Below, in pieces: positions 1 through 9,794 of a DNA stretch of 64,000 nt. The position numbers and the translations under genes are program-made. The notes below the pieces were generated by a model that worked only from the letters and a program-made list of their open reading frames with translations, ran no database searches and had not been told where the DNA came from. The stretch's first letter is position 1; the number at the start of each line of letters is the position of its first letter. The stretch comes from Cupriavidus pauculus. GTDB lineage: Bacteria > Pseudomonadota > Gammaproteobacteria > Burkholderiales > Burkholderiaceae. The stretch covers positions 169,121 to 233,120 of the forward strand of contig NZ_VZOW01000006.1 of the NCBI RefSeq assembly GCF_008801835.1, in the 5' to 3' direction.

Positions 1-1152
1 GGGATCCTGCGCGGCGATATATTCCTTGGCCACCAGATTCATGCCATCGCGCAGCGGCGTCACCAGCGCCACGCTGCTGGCGCGGCAAAGCCCCGGCAGC
101 CGGCGCCGGGAGGTCGAGCGGTGGATATACCGCACCGGCATCCAGTCCAGTTCGCCGTATTCGCTGTTGATCGCGCCCGTGATGCCTTCCATGTCGCGCC
201 GCAGGTCAGCATACGCATCGACCGATTCGCGCGACGGTGCGGCGATCTGGATCAGCGTGGCGCTGGAGCGGTTCTCGGGATACTCGGCCAGCAGGGTCTG
301 GAACGCCTTGAGTCGCTGCGGCAGGCCCTTGGAATAATCGAGCCGGTCGATCCCCAGCAGCAGACGCCGCGTCGAGTACTGGCCGCGCATCATCTCGTAG
401 GTTTCGGTCGCGTCCGATTCGCGGCCCAGCTCGATGAATTCGTCCACATCGATGCCGATCGGAAACGCCTGCGCGCGCACGGTGCGATGAAAAGCGCGGA
501 AGCGATATTCGCCCATCGGCTCGGCGCCCGCCTCGCCTTGCACATAGCGCGAGAAATGATCGAGATCGGCCTGGCTCTGGAAACCCAGCAGGTCGTACGC
601 GAACAACGCGCGCATCAGCCATTCGTGCTGCGGAATGGCCGCCAGGATCAGCGGCGGCGGCAACGGTACGTGCAGGAAGAATCCGATGCGCTGGCCGCAG
701 CCGATGGCGCGTAGTTCCGAAGCCAGCGGGATCAGGTGGTAATCGTGGATCCAGATCACGTCGTCGGGCTTGAGCAGCGGCGCCAGCTTGCGCGCGAACA
801 GCTGGTTCACGCGCCGGTAGGCGTTCAGGTTGCCGCCCGAATCGAAATCGGCCAGGTCGACGCGATAGTGGAGTACCGGCCAGAGCACGCCGTTGCTGTA
901 GCCGAGGTAATACGAATCGTGATCCTCGCGGCTCAGGTCCACGGTGGCCAGCGTCACGTTGCCGGCCTGCGTCTGATGCAGTTCACCTTCGCCTGGCGTG
1001 CCGCCGTGCGCCGCGTCCACCACCTTTCCGCTCCAGCCGAACCACAGGCCGCCAGTCTTGTTGAGCGCCTCGGAGAGCGCCACTGCAAGCCCACCCGCCG
1101 CATGGTTGCGCGGATCCGCGACCCGGTTCGATACCGCTACTAGTCTGCCCAT
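1..1152 (-). CDS. otsA: Trehalose-6-phosphate synthase, 3' end cut by window
   Basis: Glucosyltransferase of family GT20 that joins UDP-glucose and glucose-6-phosphate into trehalose-6-phosphate in the cytoplasm. The frame opens with an ATG at 1152 and stays open to base 1, giving 384 codons; the family is usually about 460-480 residues, so the last 80-100 are outside the window. Visible motifs are GRLVAVSNRVADP (residues 2-14), YYLGYSNGVLWP (81-92), WIHDYHLIP (134-142) and, at the window edge, GMNLVAKEYIAAQDP, all typical of OtsA. It is the last gene of an otsB-GH15-otsA operon, starting 30 bp after the GH15 stop codon. Family assignment is secure. Confidence 0.95.
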   Translation of the reverse strand, partial: MGRLVAVSNRVADPRNHAAGGLAVALSEALNKTGGLWFGWSGKVVDAAHGGTPGEGELHQTQAGNVTLATVDLSREDHDSYYLGYSNGVLWPVLHYRVDLADFDSGGNLNAYRRVNQLFARKLAPLLKPDDVIWIHDYHLIPLASELRAIGCGQRIGFFLHVPLPPPLILAAIPQHEWLMRALFAYDLLGFQSQADLDHFSRYVQGEAGAEPMGEYRFRAFHRTVRAQAFPIGIDVDEFIELGRESDATETYEMMRGQYSTRRLLLGIDRLDYSKGLPQRLKAFQTLLAEYPENRSSATLIQIAAPSRESVDAYADLRRDMEGITGAINSEYGELDWMPVRYIHRSTSRRRLPGLCRASSVALVTPLRDGMNLVAKEYIAAQDP

Positions 1153-1182
1153 ATGTACGTTATGTGGTTGCCAATCCTTTCT

Positions 1183-3048
1183 TCAGATCACGGTGTCCCA
1201 GGGTGCCGACAGCCGCATGGCACCGTTGATCAGGCCGACCATCGAATAGGTCTGCGGGAAGTTGCCCCACATCTCTCCGGTGATCGGGTGTGTGTCCTCC
1301 GAGAGCAATCCAAGCGGATTGCGCGCGGCCAGCATGGCCTCGAAGATCTCGCGCGCCTCTTCGCGCCGGCCAATGCGGGCCAGCGCGTCGATACGCCAGA
1401 AGGTGCAGATATTGAAGGCCGTCTCGGGCTTGCCGAAATCGTCCGGTGCCTCGTAGCGCCGCATGTATGGCCCATCGCACAGCGATTCCTCGAGCGCCTT
1501 CACGGTCGAGACGAAGCGCGGATCCTTCGGGTCGATGAAGTTGACCTCGGCCATCAGCAGCACGCTGGCGTCCAGTTCCTTGCCGCCGAAGCTCTCGGCG
1601 AAGGCCTGCCGCTGCTCGTTCCACGATTCCTCAAGAATGCGCGTCTTCATGCGATGCGCGTGGTCGTGCCAGTACGCGGCACGCGCGGGCTGCTCCAGCT
1701 TGACGGCGATCTTGGCCAGGCGGTCGCACGCCACCCAGCTCATCAGCGCCGACGAGGTGTGAATGCGCGCACGCGTGCGCAATTCCCACATGCCCGCGTC
1801 GGGCGTGCCGAACACGCGCACCGCCTGCTCGCCCACGTCCTCGAGCCTGCGGAATTCGGCCGGGCCGCCGCGAAACAGCAGGCGGTGATCGTGAAACGCC
1901 TGCGCGGCGGCCAGCACCACGTTGCCGTAGACATCGTGCTGGAAGTGTTCCTGCGCCTGGTTGCCGACGCGCACCGGGCCCATACCGCGATAACCGCCCA
2001 AGTGGTCGAGGATGCTTTCGGGCAGTTCGCGCTCCAGCCCGATGCCGTAGAGGGGCTGGATATGGCCGTCCTGCGACTGCATCACCACGTTCGAGAGCCA
2101 GCGCAGATAGTCTTCCATCGTGCCGACTTCGGACAGGCTGTTCAGCGCGCGCACCACGAAAAACGCGTCGCGCAGCCAGCAGTAGCGGTAGTCCCAGTTG
2201 CGTCCGCTGCCCGGCGCCTCGGGAATGCTGGTGGTCATCGCCGCCACGATCGCGCCCGTTTCCTCGTAGAGCGACATTTTCAGCGTGATGGCCGCGCGGA
2301 TCACCGCTTCCTGCCATTCGCGCGGCACCGCGAGCCGGCGGCTCCACAGGCGCCAGTACGCGGTGGTTTCCTGTTCGAAATCGCGCGCGATGTCTTCCAC
2401 GCTGTGCGTGAGCGTTTCATCGGGCCCGAGGATGAAGTTGTAGCCGCGCGTGACCAGGAACGGCGTCTGCGACAGCACGTAGGCCAGCGGCGCATCGGTG
2501 GTCATGCGCAGTGTCATGTCCTCGCCGACGTAGCGCACGTGGCTGCTGCCGCGCGTGACCTGTGGCTTGGTGCGTCCCCAGTTGAAACGCGGCGCGACGG
2601 TCACGCGCACGCGCGGCGCGCCGTGGATCGGCCGGATGCGCCGCACCAGCGTCAGCGGCCGGAAGTAGCGGCCGAGCCGGAAAAAGCGCGGGCAGAAATC
2701 GGTGATCTCGAGGCAGCCGCCATGGCGGTCGATCAGCCGCGTGCGCAGCACGGCGGTGTTCGGCTCGTACCACTGCGTGGCCTCATGAAAGTCTTCGATC
2801 TCGATGTTGAAATGCCCGGCGTTCTCGCTGGTGTCCAGCAACGCGTTGAACACCGGATCGCCGTCGAAGCGCGGCATGCAGCACCACACGATGCGTCCGC
2901 GCCCATCCACCAGCGCGGAAAACGCACAGTTGCCGATCATGCCCAGCGACAGCGACGGTTCGGCCTGGCGACAGGAATCGTCCGAATCGGTGTTGATCGC
3001 GGGCGCCTCGGTGGCAACCGTGGGGTTGAGGTTGGCAGGTTCACTCAC
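1183..3048 (-). CDS. Glycoside hydrolase family 15 (glucoamylase/trehalase-like)
   Basis: Predicted (alpha/alpha)6-barrel glucosidase of 621 residues. GH15 members release glucose from alpha-glucans, and some actinobacterial members hydrolyse trehalose. The GH15 core is clear: RNWDYRYCWLRDAFF near residue 280 and an ETAFNICTFWRIDAL segment near residue 545, with an N-terminal IGNCAFSALVDGRGRIVW segment. I chose the GTG at 3048 because it overlaps the otsB stop codon by one base (TAGTG) and is preceded by GGAGG; a longer frame reaches 3135 but would lie within otsB. Position inside the ots operon suggests a role in trehalose or alpha-glucan turnover. No signal peptide is seen, so it is probably cytoplasmic. 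Substrate not proven. Confidence 0.88.
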   Translation of the reverse strand: MSEPANLNPTVATEAPAINTDSDDSCRQAEPSLSLGMIGNCAFSALVDGRGRIVWCCMPRFDGDPVFNALLDTSENAGHFNIEIEDFHEATQWYEPNTAVLRTRLIDRHGGCLEITDFCPRFFRLGRYFRPLTLVRRIRPIHGAPRVRVTVAPRFNWGRTKPQVTRGSSHVRYVGEDMTLRMTTDAPLAYVLSQTPFLVTRGYNFILGPDETLTHSVEDIARDFEQETTAYWRLWSRRLAVPREWQEAVIRAAITLKMSLYEETGAIVAAMTTSIPEAPGSGRNWDYRYCWLRDAFFVVRALNSLSEVGTMEDYLRWLSNVVMQSQDGHIQPLYGIGLERELPESILDHLGGYRGMGPVRVGNQAQEHFQHDVYGNVVLAAAQAFHDHRLLFRGGPAEFRRLEDVGEQAVRVFGTPDAGMWELRTRARIHTSSALMSWVACDRLAKIAVKLEQPARAAYWHDHAHRMKTRILEESWNEQRQAFAESFGGKELDASVLLMAEVNFIDPKDPRFVSTVKALEESLCDGPYMRRYEAPDDFGKPETAFNICTFWRIDALARIGRREEAREIFEAMLAARNPLGLLSEDTHPITGEMWGNFPQTYSMVGLINGAMRLSAPWDTVI

Positions 3049-3842
3049 TACAGGTCCTCCCTGTCTGGCGATGGGGGTGAGAGGGAATGCTGACCGTTGC
3101 GCTGCGCCATCTGCTGAGTCAGTGCATGCGCACAACGGTGCAGCCAGCTGCGCAGGGCGGCAGGCCCTGTCACGCTGACCGATGCGGCGGTGGCGCGCTG
3201 GCCGACCAGCACGCCGATGCCGCCAAGTTCGCGTACCACGCTGAAGCCGGCTTCATCGGTGACGTCATCGCCGGCGAACACGGGCAGGCGGCCGGCAAAC
3301 GGCGGCGAACGCATGAACGTGGCAATCGCGCCGCCCTTGTCGACACCGGCCGGCTTGATCTCCACCACCATCTTGCCGGGCAGCGCTTCCAGGCCGACCG
3401 CATCGCGCAGCACGTCGGCCACGGCCGCGCGCACCAGCGGTTCGAGTTCCGGAACCTGCCGGTAATGAATCGCCACGGCGACCGATTTTCGTTCGAGCTG
3501 CAGCCCCGGATGGCGCGCCACAAGTGCCTCCAGATGGGGCAGTAGCGGGCCGATGCCGGGCGCCGGCGGGCGCACGATGCGCTCGGCGCCGTTACGGAAT
3601 TCCGCGCCGTGCACGCCCGCGGCAGGCAGGCGCAACGGCTGCAGGAAGTGATCGAGCTCGGCCACGGGCCGGCCGGAGACAATCGCCAGCGCGCCATCGA
3701 GGCAGACATGCAGCGCACGCAGCGTGCCGACCAGTTCCGGTTCGACCTGCACCAGCTCGGGGCGCGGCGCGAGGTCCGCCAGCGTGCCGTCGAAGTCCAG
3801 AAACAGCGCGGTATTGGGTTCGATAAGAGGTAGCGGGGGCAT
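3048..3842 (-). CDS. otsB: Trehalose-6-phosphate phosphatase
   Basis: HAD-superfamily phosphatase that removes the phosphate from trehalose-6-phosphate. The 264-residue product carries the nucleophile motif DFDGTLADLAPRP (residues 16-28, Asp16 and Asp18 catalytic) and the late motif GDDVTDE (about 188-194) that binds Mg2+. The ATG at 3842 puts motif I at the usual distance from the N terminus; the open frame extends to 3959, but that extension looks like antisense of the upstream region. It is the first gene of the ots operon and is translationally coupled to the GH15 gene. Divergent from ilvA. Confidence 0.93.
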   Translation of the reverse strand: MPPLPLIEPNTALFLDFDGTLADLAPRPELVQVEPELVGTLRALHVCLDGALAIVSGRPVAELDHFLQPLRLPAAGVHGAEFRNGAERIVRPPAPGIGPLLPHLEALVARHPGLQLERKSVAVAIHYRQVPELEPLVRAAVADVLRDAVGLEALPGKMVVEIKPAGVDKGGAIATFMRSPPFAGRLPVFAGDDVTDEAGFSVVRELGGIGVLVGQRATAASVSVTGPAALRSWLHRCAHALTQQMAQRNGQHSLSPPSPDREDL

Positions 3843-4028
3843 CGCGTGAAACCGTAACACGTCGATTTGACGAGCGTCCACCGGGCGCTGTCCTACAACA
3901 GTGGCCTTTGCGGCACGTTTGCGCTGCGGACCCGTTGGCCGGGGCCGCCCGTGCGCCATCCATTATCATTGGCGCTTTCCGCCGATTTTTCCGGCTTTTT
4001 TTGCCACCGCGCCGTGGCAATCGCAGAC

Positions 4029-5564
4029 ATGACCCGCACCCCAGCCCAGCCCGACTATTTGAAGAAGATCCTGACCGCCAAGGTGTACGACGTGGCCCAG
4101 GAAACCGAGCTTACCTATGCGAGCGCGCTGTCGGCGCGCACCAACAATGCGGTGTGGTTCAAGCGCGAGGACACCCAGCCCGTGTTCTCGTTCAAGCTGC
4201 GGGGCGCGTACAACAAGATGGCGTCCCTCGCGCCGGAAGAGCTCAAGCGCGGCGTGATCGCGGCATCGGCCGGCAACCATGCGCAGGGGGTGGCCCTCTC
4301 GGCCGCGCGGCTGCAGTGCAAGGCGATCATCGCGATGCCCACCACCACGCCGCAGGTGAAGATCGACGCGGTGCGCGAGCGCGGCGGCGAATGGGTGCAG
4401 ATCGTGTTGCACGGCGATTCGTACAGCGACGCCTACCTGCACGCGGCCGAGCTGGAAAAGAAGCACAAGCTGACCTTTATCCATCCGTTCGACGATCCCG
4501 ACGTGATTGCCGGCCAGGGCACCATCGCGATGGAAATCCTGCGCCAGCATCCGGGCCCGATCCACGCGATCTTCGTCGCGATCGGCGGCGGCGGCCTGAT
4601 TTCCGGCATCGCGTCGTACGTCAAGGCCGTGCGCCCGGAGATCAAGGTGATTGGCGTGCAGACCTACGATTCGGACGCGATGAAGCGTTCGATCGACGCC
4701 CGCAAGCGCGTCGAGTTGAAGGACGTGGGCCTGTTCTCCGACGGCACCGCCGTGAAGCTGGTCGGCAAGGAAACCTTCCGCATTACGCGCGAGCTGGTCG
4801 ACGACATCATCCTGGTCGACACCGACGCGATCTGCGCGGGCCTCAAGGATGTCTTCCAGGACACGCGCAGCATCCTGGAACCGGCCGGCGCGCTGGCCGT
4901 GGCGGGCCTGAAGGCCTACGCCGCGCGCGAAAAGCTCAAGAACCAGCACCTCGTGGCGATCGCCTGCGGCGCCAACATGAACTTCGACCGCCTGCGCTTC
5001 GTGGCCGAACGCGCCGAGGTGGGCGAAGCGCGCGAGGCGATCTTCGCCGTGACGATCCCCGAGGAACGCGGCAGCTTCAAGCGCTTCTGCGAGCAGGTTG
5101 GCACGCGCAGCGTGACCGAGTTCAACTACCGCATCGCCGACACCGGCGTGGCGCATATCTTTGTGGGCGTGCAGATCGCCAGCCGCGCGGAAAGCGACAA
5201 GATCGCCGCCAATTTCCGCCGCCACGGTTTCGACACGCTGGACCTGTCCAATGACGAGCTGGCCAAGCAGCACATCCGCTACATGGTCGGCGGCCATTCG
5301 CCGCTGGCGCACGACGAGCTGCTGTATCGCTTCGAATTCCCCGAGCGGCCGGGCGCGCTGATGCGTTTCCTGTCGAGCATGAGCCCGAACTGGAACATCA
5401 GCCTGTTCCACTACCGCAACCAGGGCGCCGACACCTCGAACATCCTGGTCGGCATCCAGGTGCCGAAAAACGAGAAGCGCGCATTCCGCAGCTTCCTTTC
5501 CACGCTCGGTTACGTACACTGGGACGAGACCGACAATCCCGTCTACAAGCTGTTCCTGTCCTGA
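4029..5564 (+). CDS. ilvA: Biosynthetic threonine ammonia-lyase
   Basis: PLP enzyme converting threonine to 2-oxobutanoate and ammonia, the first step towards isoleucine. The 511-residue length fits the biosynthetic, allosteric form. The Schiff-base lysine lies in [11 protein letters not shown] (Lys56), the substrate loop in SAGNHAQGV (about 80-88), and a glycine-rich phosphate-binding loop GGGGLISG near residue 190. The C-terminal third holds two ACT-like regulatory repeats (from about residue 330), as expected for isoleucine feedback inhibition. The ATG at 4029 is chosen because [15 protein letters not shown] matches the normal N terminus; the frame upstream to 3867 lacks family features. 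queF follows 8 bp after the stop codon. Confidence 0.96.
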   Translation: MTRTPAQPDYLKKILTAKVYDVAQETELTYASALSARTNNAVWFKREDTQPVFSFKLRGAYNKMASLAPEELKRGVIAASAGNHAQGVALSAARLQCKAIIAMPTTTPQVKIDAVRERGGEWVQIVLHGDSYSDAYLHAAELEKKHKLTFIHPFDDPDVIAGQGTIAMEILRQHPGPIHAIFVAIGGGGLISGIASYVKAVRPEIKVIGVQTYDSDAMKRSIDARKRVELKDVGLFSDGTAVKLVGKETFRITRELVDDIILVDTDAICAGLKDVFQDTRSILEPAGALAVAGLKAYAAREKLKNQHLVAIACGANMNFDRLRFVAERAEVGEAREAIFAVTIPEERGSFKRFCEQVGTRSVTEFNYRIADTGVAHIFVGVQIASRAESDKIAANFRRHGFDTLDLSNDELAKQHIRYMVGGHSPLAHDELLYRFEFPERPGALMRFLSSMSPNWNISLFHYRNQGADTSNILVGIQVPKNEKRAFRSFLSTLGYVHWDETDNPVYKLFLS

Positions 5565-5572
5565 ATCGAATC

Positions 5573-6406
5573 ATGACGCTTCCTGAGCACTCGCCGCTAG
5601 GCAAGGCCTCGGCCTACAAGACCGAATACGATCCCACCCTGCTGTTTCCGATTCCGCGCCAGGCCAAGCGCACGGAAATCGGCCTCGATGAAGGCAAGGC
5701 GCTGCCGTTTTTTGGCGTCGACATCTGGAATGCCTACGAGGTGTCCTGGCTCAATCTCAAGGGCAAGCCGCAGGTGGCGCTGGCCACGTTCATCATTCCG
5801 GCCGATACGCCGAATATCGTCGAATCGAAGTCGTTCAAGCTGTATCTGAATTCGTTCAACCAGACCAAGCTGGCATCGGCCGAAGCGCTGCAGCAGATGC
5901 TCCAGCGCGATGTCTCGGCGGCCACGGGCGGCACGGTGCAGGTGCGGCTGGTGACCGAGGCCGATCTGGGCACGCAGAAGATGGGCGAACTGGACGGCCT
6001 GCTGCTGGACCGGCTCGACATCGAGACCGACATCTACGAGCCGGACCCGACGCTGCTCAAGGCCGATCAGGAAGAGTCGCCCGTGGAGGAATCGCTGGTG
6101 TCGCATCTGCTGAAGTCGAACTGCCTGGTGACGGGCCAGCCTGACTGGGGCAGCGTGCAGATCCGCTACGTGGGCGCACCGATCGACCAGGAAGGCCTAC
6201 TCAAGTATCTGATCTCGTTCCGCAACCACAACGAGTTTCACGAGCAATGCGTCGAGCGGATCTTCACCGACGTGATGCGCATGTGCAAGCCGGTAAAACT
6301 TGCGGTCTACGCGCGCTACACACGTCGTGGCGGGCTCGACATCAACCCGTTCCGCACCAACTTCAACACGCCGTGGCCCGATAACCGGCGCAACGCGCGG
6401 CAGTAA
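5573..6406 (+). CDS. queF: NADPH-dependent 7-cyano-7-deazaguanine reductase
   Basis: Reduces preQ0 to preQ1 in queuosine tRNA modification. At 277 residues it is the long, duplicated T-fold form found in E. coli rather than the short Bacillus form. The QueF signature [12 protein letters not shown] is at residues 84-95. The catalytic set is present: Cys184 in [13 protein letters not shown], Asp191, and His223 in the [11 protein letters not shown] segment. It lies 8 bp after ilvA on the same strand and may be co-transcribed with it, though the pathways are unrelated. No preQ1 riboswitch is visible upstream. Confidence 0.96.
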   Translation: MTLPEHSPLGKASAYKTEYDPTLLFPIPRQAKRTEIGLDEGKALPFFGVDIWNAYEVSWLNLKGKPQVALATFIIPADTPNIVESKSFKLYLNSFNQTKLASAEALQQMLQRDVSAATGGTVQVRLVTEADLGTQKMGELDGLLLDRLDIETDIYEPDPTLLKADQEESPVEESLVSHLLKSNCLVTGQPDWGSVQIRYVGAPIDQEGLLKYLISFRNHNEFHEQCVERIFTDVMRMCKPVKLAVYARYTRRGGLDINPFRTNFNTPWPDNRRNARQ

Positions 6407-6415
6407 GCACCGCAC

Positions 6416-6474
6416 CGGCAGGCGTTTCCTGCCGCCCTCGCCGTCACTGCGTTGCGCGGGATCCCGCGCAACGC
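6416..6474. terminator. Two hairpins between convergent queF and oprB
   Basis: Two inverted repeats fill the 75-bp convergent gap. The first has arms CGGCAGG/CCTGCCG at 6416-6434 with a five-base loop. The second is a perfect 26-bp palindrome at 6449-6474 with half-site GCGTTGCGCGGGA. Neither is followed by a clear T-tract, so termination is inferred from position and stem strength only. Confidence 0.5.
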
Positions 6475-6481
6475 GCGTCGC

Positions 6482-7888
6482 TCAGAACTCCGCGTGCGCG
6501 CGGATGCCGATGAATTTGGCCGGTCCGCGATCGCGGTTGTAGCCCGGGTTTCGCACGTACTGGAAATCCGGGCTCAGGCTCAGCGTCTTCCACACGGCAA
6601 TGCTGTAGTAGACCTCGAAGACCTGTTCTGGCCCATAGCGCAGCGCGCCATCGCCAAGGAACGCGCCCAGTCCGCCGGCGGCCAGGTAGCTGCGGTGCGA
6701 TGATCCCAGCATGTTCACCGCCACCGCAATGCCCAGTTCGTCATTGGGACGGCCCCATGACGCGCCCTTGAGCGTGCCGCCGCCCGACACCTGCCGGCCG
6801 ATTTCCGTGAACGCGTAAGTTTCTGTCTTGTCATCGGACCAGTTGGCGCGCACGAACACGCCGGCGCCGTCGGCCACTTCCTGCAGCAGCGCAACGCCGA
6901 CACCCATCTTGGTGTGCTCGCGGCGCACGTCGCCCACATCGGGCGTCACGCCGTTGGCCTGGCCGAATGCGATCGCGTCGTTGAAGGCGCCCATGTTGGC
7001 CTTGTTCCGCCACAGCAGCAGCCGCGCCTGCCCGGGGCGGCCTGCGATGGCATAGCGCTTTTCCAGTTCCAGCATCTGGCCGTAGTGCTCGAACAGCCGC
7101 GTGTCGAGCGCGCGGCCGTTCGATTCCTGCGGCTGCAGGAAATGCCCGAAGCGCGCCGACCAGCCATCGCCGATGTATTCGATGGCCGCGCCCCAGTCGT
7201 AGCCGCGCGAATCGGCCGGGTAATCCCAGGAGCCGTGCGTCATGAACGACCAGTTCATGAATTGCGTGCGCGGGTCCGACCAATAGGGATTCACGTCGAA
7301 CACATCGATCACGCCGAAGTTGCCGGCGGTCAGCACGACGCGCTGCTTGTCGACGGTACGCGCGAACTGGTTGAAATCGGCCTCAAGCGTTTCCTCGCCG
7401 CCGCCCATGCCCCAGTACTGCCGGATAAAGGCGCGGGCGCGATAGACCTTCGGGCTCGTGCTGGCCGTCTTGGCCAGTTCGCCATTGGACAGGCCGCCCA
7501 TGCCGTGCAACTCGGAAAATGGCACGCCCTGTGCCACCTCGGGGTTGAGGTGGAATTCGGCTCCCTTCCAGAGCCGCAGGCCCAGGTCAAACGTGGCGGT
7601 GAACGAATAGCTCTTGGCACGATTCGGCGTCAGGCTGTTTTCCCCGGAGTACGCGGCGCCGAACGACGGCTTGCGCTGCCAGATGTAGGTGGTCTGGCCG
7701 TGGAAAGCGAACGGGCTTTCCAGATCGTTCACCAGCGGCACGCTGGCCGCAGGCGGGTTCACGGCCGTCGTTTCCTGCGCCTGGGCCGCCCACGGCAATG
7801 CCGTACTCGCGACGATGCAGGCGGCGAGGTGACGGACAAAGCGAGGGCGCGGCCGCGGCATGGCGGCCAGGAAACGGAAACGCAGCAT
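6482..7888 (-). CDS. OprB-family carbohydrate-selective porin
   Basis: Outer-membrane beta-barrel of the OprB type, which passes sugars across the outer membrane. The product has a basic N terminus and a signal peptide ending near WAAQA-QE, followed by a short spacer and long stretches of alternating beta-strand character; it ends in HAEF, with the terminal Phe usual in outer-membrane barrels. Internal features such as NFGVIDVFDVNPYW and FMNWSFMTHGSWDYPAD are typical of the family. The start is uncertain: ATG 7888 (used here) or ATG 7861; the frame also extends to 7966, but that part is not signal-like. Divergent from a TetR regulator, although the efflux operon and the porin need not be co-regulated. 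Confidence 0.85.
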   Translation of the reverse strand: MLRFRFLAAMPRPRPRFVRHLAACIVASTALPWAAQAQETTAVNPPAASVPLVNDLESPFAFHGQTTYIWQRKPSFGAAYSGENSLTPNRAKSYSFTATFDLGLRLWKGAEFHLNPEVAQGVPFSELHGMGGLSNGELAKTASTSPKVYRARAFIRQYWGMGGGEETLEADFNQFARTVDKQRVVLTAGNFGVIDVFDVNPYWSDPRTQFMNWSFMTHGSWDYPADSRGYDWGAAIEYIGDGWSARFGHFLQPQESNGRALDTRLFEHYGQMLELEKRYAIAGRPGQARLLLWRNKANMGAFNDAIAFGQANGVTPDVGDVRREHTKMGVGVALLQEVADGAGVFVRANWSDDKTETYAFTEIGRQVSGGGTLKGASWGRPNDELGIAVAVNMLGSSHRSYLAAGGLGAFLGDGALRYGPEQVFEVYYSIAVWKTLSLSPDFQYVRNPGYNRDRGPAKFIGIRAHAEF

Positions 7889-8059
7889 AGGAAACCCGGG
7901 ATGCGGATGCACCAACCACGGGCACCCTTCTGGACAGGCGCGAGCATAGCCAAGCCCACATGACATGTCTACCTCGCTTTGCTGCGTTGCAGCATTCCTC
8001 CAACGCTTGCTTTATCAACACGTGCCGGTGAAGCCAAGCCGACGTTGTAACGGATCTTG

Positions 8060-8083
8060 TATTAATTAATTCGAAAATTAATA
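8060..8083. promoter_or_regulatory. AT-rich inverted repeat, candidate TetR operator
   Basis: Perfect 8-bp arms TATTAATT and AATTAATA separated by 8 bp, in an AT-rich island within very G+C-rich DNA between the divergent porin and TetR genes. It lies 44 bp before the tetR start codon, a normal position for an autoregulatory TetR-family operator. Binding is inferred, not shown. Confidence 0.5.
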
Positions 8084-8126
8084 TTGAGCGGAATTCGCTG
8101 ACTTCGACGTATCTGAACCGGTTCCG

Positions 8127-8801
8127 ATGCCTGCTCGCACGCCACCCGATCCACCGCGCCGCCCTGGCCGCCCTGCCGCGCAGGCAGCCGACGCCGGCCA
8201 GCGCGACCGCCTGATCGACGCCGCCGTCACGCTGTTTGCCCGCCACGGCGTGGCGGCGACGTCGACCAAGGCCATCGCCGCCGGGGCTGGCGTCACGCCC
8301 GCGCTGGTCCACTACTACTTTGGCGACCGCGACGCGCTGCTCGACGCGATCTTCGAAGAACGGCTGCAGCCGCTGATCGAGCATGTCTTCGGGACGCTCC
8401 AGGCCGGTCCGCCCGACCCCGTCGCACGCATCCAGGCGCTGGCCGGTCAGTTGATCCGCACCGCGTCGGCCACGCCATGGTTTCCGGGCCTGTGGATCCG
8501 CGAGATCGTCGGCACCGAGGGCCAGTTGCGCGAGCGGCTGTTGCAGCGGGTGGCCCTGCAACGCGCGCAGTTGATCATCAATCCGCTGGCGGCCGCCCAT
8601 GCGCAGGGCCGCCTAAATCCCGACCTGGAGCCCGCGCTGGTGATGGTGTCGCTGATCGGACTGACGCTGTTGCCGCTGGCCACCACGCATATCTGGCGCG
8701 CTTTGCCCGGCGCCGCTGACATCGACACCGACACGCTGGTGCGCCACGTCACCGCCCTGCTGGGCCACGGCCTGTCCGCGCCGCCCAAGAACCCTGCCTG
8801 A
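8127..8801 (+). CDS. TetR/AcrR-family regulator of efflux operon
   Basis: One-component repressor of 224 residues. The N-terminal helix-turn-helix spans about residues 28-72, with the recognition part ATSTKAIAAGAGVTPALVHYYF, here split as residues 45-54 and 55-65; the remaining helical domain would bind a ligand. The N terminus has a proline/arginine-rich tail (residues 1-15). It is 21 bp upstream of the adaptor gene and in the same direction, so it is probably the first gene of the efflux operon and its local repressor. The resemblance is to regulators of YbhGFSR-like exporters. Ligand unknown. Confidence 0.88.
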   Translation: MPARTPPDPPRRPGRPAAQAADAGQRDRLIDAAVTLFARHGVAATSTKAIAAGAGVTPALVHYYFGDRDALLDAIFEERLQPLIEHVFGTLQAGPPDPVARIQALAGQLIRTASATPWFPGLWIREIVGTEGQLRERLLQRVALQRAQLIINPLAAAHAQGRLNPDLEPALVMVSLIGLTLLPLATTHIWRALPGAADIDTDTLVRHVTALLGHGLSAPPKNPA

Positions 8802-8822
8802 ACCTGGTATCCCGGAGCCCGC

Positions 8823-9794
8823 ATGACGCTTCCCGTCCCGAACCGCGCCTGGCCCCTGCTTCTGGCCGCGATGACCGTGCCGCTGCTCGCTGCCTGCAGC
8901 AACGACAAGACCACGACCTGGCAGGGCTATGTCGAAGGGGAATTCGTCGCGGTGGCGTCGCCGTTCGCGGGCCGGCTCGAAAAGCTTGCCGTCGACCGAG
9001 GCCAGCAGGTCGACAATGGCGCGCCGCTGTTCACGCTGGAATCGGATGACGAACGCGCCGCGCGTCAGCAGGCCGCCGAGCAGGTGCGCGTGGCGCAGGC
9101 ACAACTGGCCGACATCCAGACCGGCAAGCGCCCTGTGGAAGTCGACGTCAATCGCGCGCAACTGCTGCAGGCGCAGGCGCAGGCCAATCGCAGCGCCGCG
9201 CAGCGCAAGCGCGACGAAGCGCAGTTCGAGATCGGCGGCATCTCGAAAGCGCAGCTCGACGAAAGCCGCGCCACCGCCGACGCCGACGCGGCACGCGTGC
9301 GCGAACTGCAGCGCGATATCGATGTGGCGCGCCTGCCCGGCCGCAAGGACCAACTGGCCGCGCAAAGCGCGCAAGTGGAGGCCGCGCGCGCAGCGCTGGC
9401 GCAGGCCGAATGGAAGCTGTCGCGCAAATCGGTCAACGCCACCGTGGCGGGCCTGGTCTACGACGTGCCGTTTCGCCCCGGCGAATGGGTGCCGGCCGGC
9501 AGCGCCGTAGTGCGCATGCTGCCGCCGGGCAACGTCAAGGTGCGCTTCTATGTGCCGGAGGCTGTGGTGGGATCGCTGCGCAATGGCCAGGCGGTCAGCG
9601 TCCGCTGCGACGGTTGCGCGGCACCCGTCGCTGCCACGATCACCTACGTGTCGAACGAAGCCGAGTTCACGCCCCCGGTCATCTACAGCAACGAAACGCG
9701 CCGCAAGCTGGTATTCCTGATCGAGGCCCGCCCCGCCACGGCCGACGCCCCGAAACTGCGTCCGGGCCAGCCGGTAGAGGTGGCGTCATCATGA
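8823..9794 (+). CDS. HlyD-family periplasmic adaptor (YbhG-like lipoprotein)
   Basis: Membrane-fusion protein linking an inner-membrane ABC exporter to an outer-membrane channel. The N terminus is a lipoprotein signal with lipobox LLAAC (Cys25). A biotinyl-lipoyl-like segment follows (AVASPFAGRLEKLAVDRGQQV), then a long Gln/Ala-rich coiled-coil hairpin (about residues 75-200), the returning lipoyl half (SVNATVAGLVYDVPF), and a beta-barrel domain. Length 323 fits the family. Its stop codon overlaps the ATPase start (ATGA), indicating translational coupling. Confidence 0.9.
   Translation: MTLPVPNRAWPLLLAAMTVPLLAACSNDKTTTWQGYVEGEFVAVASPFAGRLEKLAVDRGQQVDNGAPLFTLESDDERAARQQAAEQVRVAQAQLADIQTGKRPVEVDVNRAQLLQAQAQANRSAAQRKRDEAQFEIGGISKAQLDESRATADADAARVRELQRDIDVARLPGRKDQLAAQSAQVEAARAALAQAEWKLSRKSVNATVAGLVYDVPFRPGEWVPAGSAVVRMLPPGNVKVRFYVPEAVVGSLRNGQAVSVRCDGCAAPVAATITYVSNEAEFTPPVIYSNETRRKLVFLIEARPATADAPKLRPGQPVEVASS

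Noticed and set aside
1153..3093. 646-codon plus-strand ORF antisense to the GH15 gene
   Set aside because: Long antisense frames are normal in G+C-rich DNA; the minus strand has clear GH15 motifs.
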